DNA of 64,000 nt from Ningiella ruwaisensis (GTDB taxonomy: Bacteria > Pseudomonadota > Gammaproteobacteria > Enterobacterales > Alteromonadaceae): the NCBI RefSeq assembly GCF_004798935.1, contig NZ_RAHT01000005.1, forward strand, positions 248,001 to 312,000, read 5' to 3'. Below the pieces are notes generated by a model. The model did no database searches, was not told the DNA's origin, and saw nothing but the letters and a program-made list of their open reading frames with translations. The position numbers and the translations under genes were made by a program. Below, piece after piece: positions 1 through 9,447 of the stretch (within the stretch, counting starts at the first letter, position 1; each line of letters begins with the position of its first letter).

Positions 1-908
1 TTGCTTGAGCTTTGGTCAGCAGATTGCGTATGGATAGCGTGCCGCGTAAAGAGCTTTTTCGCCAGTACCACGGCAATAATTGCAACAATCACATCTGTGA
101 TATCAGTGTAGCGACTTAATACCGTCAGTTGCAAAATCTCAAGCACTATAGCGATGCTTACCACTATTGTGGCAACTTTTTGAAAATGATACTTGCCCGA
201 TTTTAAAAAGCACCAGGTAATGCCAAGCCAGATAAGCGTATCAACAGCAATGCTCAATAATCCCTGAAAAGGATTTTGTACCACGCTTAAAAATGGAATG
301 GTCGAAATTTTACCCTCTGACCATTTGTTCGCAATTTCAGTAAAACTCATGCTTAAATCAAAAGGCATTAAGTTATAGAAAATGAACACCAGCAGAATGA
401 GCGTGGCATAGACTTCCCATTTATCGGCGGGTTTAGTGCTTGAAAATTTACACAACAATGCATGCGCGCGCTTTCTAAGCATAAAAAATATGACAAAAGC
501 CAGACACATGCCAAGCACTTGTGAATAGACATCTTTGAAAGAACTTATTCGTCCATCAAAGAAAACCTGGGCAAATTCAATTGCAACAGACACGCAGGCA
601 ATGGCAAACATGGCGCTAAGCGCATAAATCACACTTCTTAATCCAAATTTTTGCCGACTGTTGACCAGCAGCAAACAAGTATAGGCGGGGATCATTAAAA
701 GAAAGTTGGTAAACCAGTCAGCGCGATTGGTCGCGGTAATGGCGATTGTGTCTTTATCTACCTCGGCAAATCGCTCTAAACCTTCAATAAGACTAATGCC
801 GTTAAAATTAAATGGCACTAAACTGCCGTATATCACGAATAGCAGGCATCCGAAACAACACCACAATATGCGATTTCTAACCGTGGTAGAAATATATTCT
901 TGAGTCAC
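1..908 (-). CDS. VanZ-like integral membrane protein (3' end outside window)
   Basis: Reading the minus strand gives about 302 residues of an open frame that runs off the left edge, so the C-terminus is missing. It has several hydrophobic segments alternating with short polar loops. The motif ADWFTNFLLMIPAY near residues 60-75 and the repeated pattern of a Glu-Phe/Leu-Gln pair (IEFAQVF, LEILQLT) followed by a D-rich stretch (FKDVYSQ, ITDVIVA) are typical of VanZ-family proteins, so two VanZ-like halves appear to be present. The start chosen is GTG at 908, with AGGG about 10 bases upstream; no ATG is available in frame. VanZ proteins are linked to glycopeptide resistance in some Gram-positives, but the function in marine proteobacteria is unknown. 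It may be part of an exopolysaccharide or envelope locus lying to the left. Confidence 0.75.
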   Translation of the reverse strand, partial: MTQEYISTTVRNRILWCCFGCLLFVIYGSLVPFNFNGISLIEGLERFAEVDKDTIAITATNRADWFTNFLLMIPAYTCLLLVNSRQKFGLRSVIYALSAMFAIACVSVAIEFAQVFFDGRISSFKDVYSQVLGMCLAFVIFFMLRKRAHALLCKFSSTKPADKWEVYATLILLVFIFYNLMPFDLSMSFTEIANKWSEGKISTIPFLSVVQNPFQGLLSIAVDTLIWLGITWCFLKSGKYHFQKVATIVVSIAIVLEILQLTVLSRYTDITDVIVAIIAVVLAKKLFTRHAIHTQSADQSSS

Positions 909-1140
909 TGAGTGTTCATCCCTGTTCAATCCTTAGAAAATATCAGCCCAGACTAAGCGCTCTGGGTTTGTGTTTGCCGGTTTTGCCTTTTTTTGCGAAT
1001 AAGCTGCTATCAAGGTGCTTATAGCCTGAGAAAACCCGTAGCATGATCACACAATCATCAGTATAACGCATTGTCTTTTTGTGTAAATTCTAGTCACTCT
1101 ATAAGGGCGTGTCCTAATTTACACCCTGAAAACTATTTAG

Positions 1141-1333
1141 CCTCAACTTGGGATAAGCGATAGTGCAAAAAGTTGTTTCAACTACATATTTATTAAGTTG
1201 TCACCAAATGGTGATAAAAACGTGAAGTGCAAGGCGCGAAAGTGACGTAATAGTCATTCTATTGCTCGCTTTTGCAACGCAGCAATTCGCGTTTTTAGCA
1301 CTATTTGGCGCTGTCGCTTATCCCGAGTTGAGG
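1141..1333. repeat. MITE-like / repeated palindromic element
   Basis: The element begins with CCTCAACTTGGGATAAGCGA (1141-1160) and ends with the inverted copy at 1314-1333, matching at 19 of 20 positions. Further inward, TAGTGC/GCACTA and a TAAAAACG/CGTTTTTA pair continue the symmetry, and the centre (about 1228-1285) is itself an imperfect hairpin. The 193-bp unit can therefore fold into one long cruciform. It has no ORF. It ends exactly one base before the stop codon of atl. The rest of the 909-1140 stretch between it and the VanZ gene shows no gene that I can recognise. Confidence 0.7.
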
Positions 1334-1678
1334 TTATTTATCGAGCTCGTGAAGCAAAATATATAAATCAGGTTGCCACTGAAAGTCTTTCATTCGCACC
1401 CGATTGTTAAAAACAGCCACACCTTCTTCTTGCAGCAAGGCACATTGCAAACGGGCAAGCTCACTTCCCTTAGGAAAGGCGATTTGTCCGTTACTTCGAA
1501 GAACTCTATGCCAATTAACCTTAAGCCCTGTTGGCACATGACCAAGCGCTTTTCCTGTAAGGCGCGCACGGCCGGGCAAGCCGGCTAAATCGGCCACTTG
1601 CCCATAGCTGGCGACTTTGCCTTGTTCAATCAGATTCACAACCTTAAATATTGCGTTGTAGGCATGTTTAGCATTCAT
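1334..1678 (-). CDS. atl: Alkyltransferase-like (ATL) DNA repair protein
   Basis: The 114-residue protein resembles the DNA-binding C-terminal domain of O6-alkylguanine-DNA alkyltransferase, including the helix-turn-helix part ASYGQVADLAGLPGRAR (about 24-39). Where an active alkyltransferase has PCHRV, this one reads NWHRV with Trp56 in place of the acceptor Cys. That is the defining feature of ATL proteins (E. coli YbaZ, yeast Atl1), which bind O6-alkylguanine and flag it for nucleotide excision repair rather than removing the alkyl group. Arg37/Arg39 occupy the region of the nucleotide-flipping arginine. The ATG overlaps the kynU stop codon by one base (TAATG), so translation is probably coupled to kynU. 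Confidence 0.88.
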   Translation of the reverse strand: MNAKHAYNAIFKVVNLIEQGKVASYGQVADLAGLPGRARLTGKALGHVPTGLKVNWHRVLRSNGQIAFPKGSELARLQCALLQEEGVAVFNNRVRMKDFQWQPDLYILLHELDK

Positions 1679-2997
1679 TACGTGACTGCTTGTTTAACCT
1701 GAAATTCTTCCAACAGATAGCTCTTGTTTTGCATAATTGCCTGTAAGCATTTAATGGCCTCTAGCATCTGCTTATAACTTAAAAATAAGGGAGAAAACCC
1801 GAACCTTAGAATATCAGGCGCTCTAAAATCAGCAATTACGCCCTTTGCTATTAGCGCTTGGCAAATCGCATAACTTTGTGGATGCGAAAAAGCAAGCTGC
1901 GCCCCTCTTTCTTCCGCATTCGTGGGCGACACGAGTTTAAATTTCGGGTCTTCGATTAAGTATTCAAACGCTTCTAAAAAAAGTGTACTTAAAGCCACTG
2001 ATTTCTGCCTAAGCTGTGATGAACTGATACCATCAAATACGCTTAGCGCAGCATCAAGAATAGACATAGAAACAACCGGCGGCGTACCTGCTAAAAAACT
2101 GTTTAATGCATCAGCTGGCTCATAGTCGTGACTAAACTCAAAAGGACGCTTGTGTCCCATCCACCCGCTTACGGGCTGTTTTATTTGATGATGATGCTTT
2201 TTAGCCGCGTAAATAAATGCCGGTGCACCAGGTCCACCATTTAAAAACTTGTAAGTGCAACCAAGCGCGAAATCCACGTTCCACTCATCTAGCTCTAGCT
2301 CAAGCGCACCGGCACTATGGGCTAAGTCCCAAACTACTAAAATTCCGTGTGCTTGCGCCAGTTCGCTTAGCTGCTTGATATCGTGAACACGCCCGGAACG
2401 AAAATTGACTTGCGTCAGTATTAAAACAGCAATTTCGTGCCCTCTGCTTTTAATGGTATCAATGAGAGCTTGTTCATCAACACTCAATAGCTCACAACGA
2501 GCCCTTCCTAGCAAATCGGAAAGCCCTTGCACCATGTACAAGTCGGTCGGAAAGTTATCTTTTTGTGATAAAACCAAGGTGCGTGATGAAGTTTCTGTAC
2601 TAGCGTGTTTCGACTGGCTCAAGCGATGCGAGTGTTCCTGAATGGCTAGCGCTGCACACAATACTTTTGTCAAATTGACTGAGATCGAGTCGCATACAAT
2701 GACGTTTTCTGGCGCAGCTCCTAATAATGGGGCAATTTTCGCGCCTGTCTGCTGAGGTAATTTGATCCACTGATGCTTATTCCAGGACGTAATCAAATCT
2801 TCTCCCCACTGTTGCTCGACCACTTCTTGCGCCCGCTTTTTTGCAATTTTGGGCAGAGGACCAAGTGAGTTGCCATCTAAATAGATCGTATTTTCAGGAA
2901 GCGTGAAGTGCTGTTTAAACGGCGCAAGCGGGTCGTTTTTATCCAGCGTCAGTGCTTTACTCTTAAGCATTTGAATTGTTGTGATATCTGTCATCAT
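1678..2997 (-). CDS. kynU: Kynureninase
   Basis: This 439-residue PLP enzyme of fold type I cleaves kynurenine to anthranilate and alanine (3-hydroxykynurenine to 3-hydroxyanthranilate). Family features are YLDGNSLGPLP near residues 39-49, the PLP-binding Asp in VWDLAHSAG (about 223-230) and the Schiff-base lysine Lys250 in CTYKFLNGGPG. Length is normal for bacterial kynureninase. It lies 44 bp downstream of a kynurenine-formamidase-like gene and overlaps atl by one base. The order suggests the middle and late steps of tryptophan catabolism. No tryptophan 2,3-dioxygenase (kynA) is in the window. Confidence 0.93.
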   Translation of the reverse strand: MMTDITTIQMLKSKALTLDKNDPLAPFKQHFTLPENTIYLDGNSLGPLPKIAKKRAQEVVEQQWGEDLITSWNKHQWIKLPQQTGAKIAPLLGAAPENVIVCDSISVNLTKVLCAALAIQEHSHRLSQSKHASTETSSRTLVLSQKDNFPTDLYMVQGLSDLLGRARCELLSVDEQALIDTIKSRGHEIAVLILTQVNFRSGRVHDIKQLSELAQAHGILVVWDLAHSAGALELELDEWNVDFALGCTYKFLNGGPGAPAFIYAAKKHHHQIKQPVSGWMGHKRPFEFSHDYEPADALNSFLAGTPPVVSMSILDAALSVFDGISSSQLRQKSVALSTLFLEAFEYLIEDPKFKLVSPTNAEERGAQLAFSHPQSYAICQALIAKGVIADFRAPDILRFGFSPLFLSYKQMLEAIKCLQAIMQNKSYLLEEFQVKQAVT

Positions 2998-3041
2998 TTG
3001 AACTTCATTATTTTTATAAAATGGACTGCGCTTGCTTATTA

Positions 3042-4028
3042 CTACCTATCGGGTTGTGCAGTAGAGAGCTGCGCTAGAAAGCTTTTAAACGCTTGCGTGT
3101 GCGGATGGATCCAGTCAAAGTGACCAGCCTGTAGCACAATGTGTTGCTCAGCATCCGGATGTATCGCGTAATTTTCAGGCACAATCTTATCTTGCCCTCC
3201 AATAAATACATAAGCAAACCCTTCAGGGTAGCGGATGTTTAAAGGTGAAGCTTGATGATAATCCTCTTGACGTTGTTCAAATGTTCCGCGCATGAAGGCC
3301 GACGTTGACATTTGGCAAGAATTCTCACCTTCAGCATAAGCCGCTATATCGACGATGGGAGCCAAGCCCATTACACGAATTTGAGTACGTGATGAAAAGG
3401 CAAATGCCTTTACATCGTCTACAAATGACCCTGCTAGCAACATAGCAAGATGCCCTCCTGCGCTATGTCCAGCTATGACAACTTGCTGCGCGTTTACGCT
3501 CATCGGTTTAACTTGCAGCATTTTCCTTACCGCTGCTTTGATATCTTCCAAGGCGACGGGCCACTCACCGCCATTGCCGCTGCGCCTGTATTCAATATTC
3601 CATACATTGTACCCTTCCCTGGCAAGGGCATGACTAAAAGCCTGCGTATGCCCAATATCAAATTCCGATAACCAGCAACCACCGTGAATAAAAATAATAA
3701 TTTTTTCAGCTTCGCTTTCATTAAAAGAATCTGATTCTGCCTTTTCTGCCTTGTAAAACCACACACTTTGATCCGCTGATTTCGCAGAGTTATTTCCATA
3801 GGGAATAATTTCATCCGGTTGAGTGACTGGCAGTTCAAGTACACTCTGGTAGCTGACCTGATAACTGGCATGCTCGTTGTAAACACGTGGTGAGCCAGTT
3901 TGTTGATTAGGAATCTCTGCATCGTCAATAGGACGCTGAGCTTTATGCGGCAAAGTAGAACACGCACTAAGAAACAAACACGCAGCCACACCGCTACTGA
4001 ATAAAAAGATTTTAAAACGAGTCAACAT
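3042..4028 (-). CDS. Lipoprotein alpha/beta hydrolase, kynurenine-formamidase-like
   Basis: From the chosen ATG the protein has a lipoprotein signal (MLTRFKIFLF, hydrophobic core, LSAC with Cys23 as the lipidated residue). An upstream ATG at 4064 would add 12 residues ahead of the signal and is less likely. The hydrolase core has an oxyanion-type HGGCW motif (about 115-119), nucleophile Ser189 in GHSAGGH, probable acid Asp280 in GGQDKIVP and His303 in AGHFDWIHP. HGG-x-W plus GHSAGGH is typical of the arylformamidase/esterase group that converts N-formylkynurenine to kynurenine. Position directly before kynU supports that role. An exported lipoprotein form would be unusual for a cytoplasmic pathway step, so a different esterase substrate remains possible. 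Confidence 0.78.
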   Translation of the reverse strand: MLTRFKIFLFSSGVAACLFLSACSTLPHKAQRPIDDAEIPNQQTGSPRVYNEHASYQVSYQSVLELPVTQPDEIIPYGNNSAKSADQSVWFYKAEKAESDSFNESEAEKIIIFIHGGCWLSEFDIGHTQAFSHALAREGYNVWNIEYRRSGNGGEWPVALEDIKAAVRKMLQVKPMSVNAQQVVIAGHSAGGHLAMLLAGSFVDDVKAFAFSSRTQIRVMGLAPIVDIAAYAEGENSCQMSTSAFMRGTFEQRQEDYHQASPLNIRYPEGFAYVFIGGQDKIVPENYAIHPDAEQHIVLQAGHFDWIHPHTQAFKSFLAQLSTAQPDR

Positions 4029-4138
4029 GCAAAGGATTAGGTTTTCGAATTTGTAGCAAAACATGACATCTGTTTAGTCTGAAAGCAAGCGCTAGTTCTA
4101 AAATCCCGCAAAGCTTGATTTCTACCTCGAAAAACCGC

Positions 4139-5002
4139 TTAAATCTTTTTGACTAAGGTTTCTATCCATTCAAAGGTGTTTTGCCACAATGGCTGCGCAA
4201 AGCGCTTGAAATAGCCCATGTGATCAATACGTTTTACACCAATGCTTTGCGGATTGATGTCAAGCACACGTAGGTCGGCATTCGTGTAAAACTTAAAAAA
4301 CGCATCTCGCGAGCGAGGCATGGCCCATTTATCATCCGTTGCATTTGCTGCTACCAGTGGTTTATCAAAACGCGCGTACACCTCATGCATGTGTTGCATG
4401 CTTGCATCGTCAAAAAAGTAATGTGGATTTTTACACCAATGCTTCCACTGCCGATACACGTTTTTAGGTAGATCTTCTCCCATCCCTAGCTTATTCCAAG
4501 CTAGGTAACCGTGTTGTTTTACAATAACAGGAGCGATAACGCGCCACATAAACTCCACTTTTGCGCGCTCAAGAACTGGCATCCAGCCGCTCCAGCCTGC
4601 GCCAGCACCAAATACGTACGCGCCTTGAATAAGATGATGATTTGGCAACAACCCAACTGCATGTCCGCCATAAGAGTGCCCAACCACAAACATCGGCAAA
4701 TGGTATTCGTAAGATGTATTTATTGCTGCCGCCAAATCCATGCGCCCCCAATCCAGATAGTCCATTTCAAAACCTTTTAAGCTTCGTGGCTTTGATTGTC
4801 CAATTCCTCGGTAGTCAAAAGTAAGTACATTGAATCCTGATGCATTTGCTGCAAAGGCATAGCGCTGATAAAACCCTTGAGGCACACCGGTTGCGCTTGC
4901 CAGTACTATTTGCGCCTTGGGTTTTTTACATGCGTAGTACATACCTCGCAAAGGGTAATCGTCCTGCGCTTTAAACTGTACATTTGCAATCGAGCAATTC
5001 AT
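4139..5002 (-). CDS. Alpha/beta-hydrolase of unknown substrate
   Basis: The 287-residue cytoplasmic protein has an alpha/beta hydrolase fold: TFDYRGIGQS near residues 61-70, the nucleophile elbow GHSYGGH with Ser110, a probable acid in ATDDKWAMP and a C-terminal His in RIDHMGYF. It resembles the predicted hydrolases grouped with serine aminopeptidase S33-like enzymes (COG4757). There is no signal peptide. The gene is preceded by a MerR-type promoter on the same strand (5257-5288) and a 255-base leader that contains a large inverted repeat. The formamidase-like gene follows 110 bp downstream, so it may head the whole kyn run. The substrate cannot be told from sequence. Confidence 0.8.
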   Translation of the reverse strand: MNCSIANVQFKAQDDYPLRGMYYACKKPKAQIVLASATGVPQGFYQRYAFAANASGFNVLTFDYRGIGQSKPRSLKGFEMDYLDWGRMDLAAAINTSYEYHLPMFVVGHSYGGHAVGLLPNHHLIQGAYVFGAGAGWSGWMPVLERAKVEFMWRVIAPVIVKQHGYLAWNKLGMGEDLPKNVYRQWKHWCKNPHYFFDDASMQHMHEVYARFDKPLVAANATDDKWAMPRSRDAFFKFYTNADLRVLDINPQSIGVKRIDHMGYFKRFAQPLWQNTFEWIETLVKKI

Positions 5003-5075
5003 GTATTATTCCTTATCACTTGAGCGCGAACCCGTCAAAAACAAATCGATGAAGCTTTAATTCCGCTGATGGACA

Positions 5076-5172
5076 GACCTATGCATCAAAATAAAGACGC
5101 TGCAGGCCCATCCATGAGGCGCTTGACAAAAAACATCCTTGTTTTTTGACACTTTATTTTGATACATAGGTC
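5076..5172. repeat. 97-bp nested inverted repeat in the hydrolase leader
   Basis: GACCTATGCATCAAAATAAA begins the left arm (5076-5096); the right arm (5152-5172) is its inverted copy with one mismatch in 21. Inside, TGACAAAAAACA (5124-5135) and TGTTTTTTGACA (5140-5151) form a second near-perfect hairpin. The element sits in the 5' leader of the minus-strand hydrolase gene and downstream of its MerR-type promoter, so it would be transcribed. It may be a small mobile palindrome or a leader structure. No ORF or duplicated target site was seen. Confidence 0.65.
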
Positions 5173-5256
5173 AGCCCAGCTTCTTGAATAAGCATTAATG
5201 GCCGATTTGATTACGCTGCAATTGCGCAAAATGAATCGTTTCATTTTTCTTAGATC

Positions 5257-5288
5257 AGTATAAAGTATAGAGTTAGGTCTATAGTCAA
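5257..5288 (-). promoter_or_regulatory. MerR-type promoter/operator of the hydrolase gene
   Basis: On the minus strand TTGACT (5288-5283) and TATACT (5262-5257) are separated by 20 bp instead of 17. The spacer carries a perfect dyad, TATAGA-N6-TCTATA (5266-5283). Over-long spacers with a central dyad are the hallmark of promoters activated by MerR-family proteins through DNA untwisting. The promoter points to the hydrolase gene and away from the divergent merR-like gene that starts 37 bp to the right, the usual arrangement for a MerR regulator and its target. Confidence 0.75.
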
Positions 5289-5324
5289 GCGCTAAAATCT
5301 ACTGCTAAAAAAGGGCATTGGCAC

Positions 5325-5669
5325 ATGCGAGCAAGCGAAATTGCAAAATTGATGGGAATAAGCAAAGATACGCTGCGGTTTTATGAGCGCGAAGCGTTGA
5401 TTAGCATACCTGAACGTGGCGACAACAACTATCGTCGCTATACAGCAGAACACGTCAAACAAATAAAGTTTATCAAGTACGCTCAGTCTGCCGGTTTTAC
5501 ACTATCATAAATCAAAGAGGCCATACCCTTTTTAGACAATCCTGACCCGCAGTGCCCTGAACTTCGCAAAGCAATTGACGAACAGCTTTGCGCCATCGAA
5601 GCAAAAATTGCAGAATTGCACGAAACAAAAGCTCATTTATTAAAATGGATGTCACGTTACTATGATTGA
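5325..5669 (+). pseudogene. MerR-family regulator interrupted by an in-frame stop
   Basis: The first 61 codons encode a clear MerR DNA-binding domain: EIAKLMGISKDTLRFYER, then a wing with NNYRRY, ending GFTLS. Codon 62 is TAA (5508-5510). The same frame then continues with IKEAIPFLDNPDPQCPELRK, a coiled-coil dimerisation helix and a natural stop at 5667-5669. Together this gives the normal MerR length of about 114 residues. Relatives usually have Glu at this place (GFTL-x-EI), so one GAA-to-TAA change explains it. The original reading frame overlaps the yjbQ start by 8 bases. The truncated product would lack the dimerisation helix and effector region and is probably non-functional. Confidence 0.85.
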
Positions 5670-6072
5670 ACATTACCCACTCACCCTGCCCGCTTTTTCA
5701 CGAGGCTTTCATCTGATTACTGACAACATCCTTGAAGCTTGCGGAACTTTGCCTAAAAACGGCCTGATGCATGTATTTATTCAGCATACTTCTGCATCTT
5801 TAACGATTAATGAAAATGCTGACCCAAGCGTACGACGCGACCTGGAGCGCCATACAAATGTGTTAGCGCCTGAAGATGCGCCCTACTATGAGCACACCTA
5901 TGAAGGTAGTGACGACATGCCTGCACATATCAAAGCGTCTTTGTATGGCAGTAGTGTCAGCATACCGATACTAAACGGCAGACTGGCCTTAGGTACCTGG
6001 CAAGGCGTCTACTTAGGTGAACACCGGGACCATGGTGGCGCTCGTAAACTACTTGTGAGCATCTATCAGTGA
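5662..6072 (+). CDS. yjbQ: YjbQ family protein (UPF0047)
   Basis: The 136-residue protein matches the YjbQ/UPF0047 family along its full length. It has HVFIQHTSASLTINENADP (about 37-55) and the C-terminal LGTWQGVYLGEHRDHGG with the conserved His/Glu residues of the trimeric beta-sandwich fold. Some members have weak thiamine-phosphate synthase activity, but the physiological role is not settled. The ATG lies inside the last codons of the broken merR frame, so the two genes were once translationally coupled. Loss of ribosome flow through merR after its stop codon could lower yjbQ expression. Confidence 0.9.
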   Translation: MIEHYPLTLPAFSRGFHLITDNILEACGTLPKNGLMHVFIQHTSASLTINENADPSVRRDLERHTNVLAPEDAPYYEHTYEGSDDMPAHIKASLYGSSVSIPILNGRLALGTWQGVYLGEHRDHGGARKLLVSIYQ

Positions 6073-6091
6073 TATTGCGGTAGAAAACTTT

Positions 6092-6712
6092 TTAATGTCT
6101 GAGTGTAGAGCCTGCTACACTCACACCTAGCGATTGCAATTGCTTTGCAATATTAGCGTCGCCCGTTTGTTGGTAGCGTTTATACAGCGCCAGAATATCC
6201 GAGGCATCGAAAGGGTTCTCACGGGCGCAAATATCCGCGATGATTTCGATAAAGCGCGCAATCGAACCAGATAATTCAGCAAAAACCTGCTTAAATTGCA
6301 AAGCATGAGCAGCCAAGTAATCATAGGCAGCGCTTCCCATACCTACAAAATAATCCCGTCCAATGCCTTTTTTCGCATATCGCTGCGGAAAAAGAGCGCC
6401 TAAAAATAGTGCCATGTCACCAAGTTGGCGCAAAAATAACTCACGTTGGCGCGGCTCTGAGGTTTCAAGGGCATCTTTGTATAATAATGCGAGAGGTCGC
6501 AAAGACAGTTGATTATTCTCAAAGCTGTAAAGCTGTTCGGTACGGGCAAAGCGCGCCATTACCTCGCCTACATAAAAAAGCGTGTCTTGTTGAGGTTTGG
6601 GATCGATAGACTGGGATACATCCTGTAAACGCTCCCGAAAATAATCAGACAATGTGGAATGAAGACTAATGTCCTGCTCTTGTTGTGTTTGAAATGATTG
6701 CCATTGACTCAT
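6092..6712 (-). CDS. Conserved-looking hypothetical protein
   Basis: A 206-residue, mostly helical soluble protein without signal peptide or membrane segment. Recognisable stretches are FYVGEVMARFARTEQL (about 47-62), RELFLRQLGDMALFLGALFPQ (about 89-109) and GRDYFVGMGSAAYDYLAAH. I do not recognise a named family. The gene stands alone, converges on yjbQ with a 19-bp gap, and is separated from groES by about 420 bp. The coding frame is long and well formed, so it is very likely a real gene. Confidence 0.7.
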   Translation of the reverse strand: MSQWQSFQTQQEQDISLHSTLSDYFRERLQDVSQSIDPKPQQDTLFYVGEVMARFARTEQLYSFENNQLSLRPLALLYKDALETSEPRQRELFLRQLGDMALFLGALFPQRYAKKGIGRDYFVGMGSAAYDYLAAHALQFKQVFAELSGSIARFIEIIADICARENPFDASDILALYKRYQQTGDANIAKQLQSLGVSVAGSTLRH

Positions 6713-6817
6713 AGCGAAATACTCCTATCAGGTACACATATTCTCGACAAGCCTACTGTTGAACATATACCCACCTTAAACATGGGAGCACAGTAAAAAC
6801 AACTTAGCGAGCAACTC

Positions 6818-6856
6818 ACTTTTTCTTTCCTTTTTTTCTTTCCTTTTTTTCTTTCC
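6818..6856. repeat. 13-bp pyrimidine tandem repeat upstream of groES
   Basis: Two exact copies of TTTTTTTCTTTCC (6831-6843, 6844-6856) follow a partial first copy, forming one continuous pyrimidine tract on the plus strand, followed by the palindrome CCTTTTAAGG. The 6713-7135 gap otherwise holds the groESL control region. Confidence 0.7.
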
Positions 6857-7018
6857 TTTTAAGGAAGCATAATCTGTACCCAAACTTCTTACTTGCTTAA
6901 AAAATGCACGGATGCGAATTTGTTTATCGCATAAATCCAAGCAAAAGTAATAGAACAAAGCAAAATGAGAAAATTTCTTTATAGAAAAAATTCTTATAAA
7001 AAATTTTCATTTTTTCAT

Positions 7019-7130
7019 ATTGAAAGCGTAAAAATTGCCTAAATAATGCGGATCAGGAAAGTATAGCTTTCCATTTATCCATCGTTTTTACTGGGCTTTA
7101 GCCCAATCGTTCAACCCTATTACGGAGGAA
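7019..7130 (+). promoter_or_regulatory. groESL promoter and leader
   Basis: ATTGAAA (7019-7025) followed 12 bases later by CCTAAATA (7038-7045) loosely resembles a heat-shock sigma-32 promoter (CTTGAAA, CCCCATNT). The leader carries two small hairpins, GGAAAG-N5-CTTTCC (7056-7072) and TGGGC-N4-GCCCA (7092-7105), and then a strong ribosome site, GGAGGA, 8 bases before the groES ATG. The promoter match is moderate and the spacing is short, so the sigma-32 assignment is tentative. Confidence 0.4.
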
Positions 7131-7135
7131 ATATC

Positions 7136-9105
<1,970 letters not shown>

Positions 9106-9159
9106 TATGTCGGCTTAAGCTGCGGTTTCAACTGCAGCTATCGCTCATTTTTATACCCC

Positions 9160-9190
9160 CCCGAGAGTGGAATCCACTCTCGGGTTTTTT
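9160..9190 (+). terminator. Rho-independent terminator of groESL
   Basis: CCCGAGAGTGG pairs with CCACTCTCGGG around a short loop and is followed by six T. It lies 55 bases after the groEL stop. The remaining bases to 9447 hold a weak hairpin (about 9118-9139) and an AT-rich leader for the next gene; no further gene was seen. Confidence 0.92.
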
Positions 9191-9447
9191 ATTCCCATTA
9201 TTCTGTAAGCCGTCACCAGCAAGCTCAAATTTAGACTAGATTATAGCCAATAAGTGAGAATTTATTACAGCGGGCTTATGTACACTCTACCCTGATTGCG
9301 TTCTCTTACCAAAGCATAAAATCGCTAAGTTATTGTAATTAAATAATAAACACAATAATCAGCTTGGCGCGAATGATGCAACCCTCGTTTAATTGATTGG
9401 CATTTATACATTCTTGCCTATCAACATCTTATAAAATGAGGTAAAGC

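Noticed and set aside
3527-3991. 154-codon minus-strand frame inside the formamidase-like gene
   Set aside because: It is a shifted frame of a gene with clear signal peptide and catalytic motifs; no independent support.
5508-5510. TAA in merR as programmed recoding
   Set aside because: TAA is not used for selenocysteine or pyrrolysine and no slippery site or frame change is involved; a nonsense mutation is simpler.
6776-6958. 60-codon minus-strand frame rich in Lys and Glu
   Set aside because: The Lys/Glu run is just the translation of the 13-bp pyrimidine repeat.
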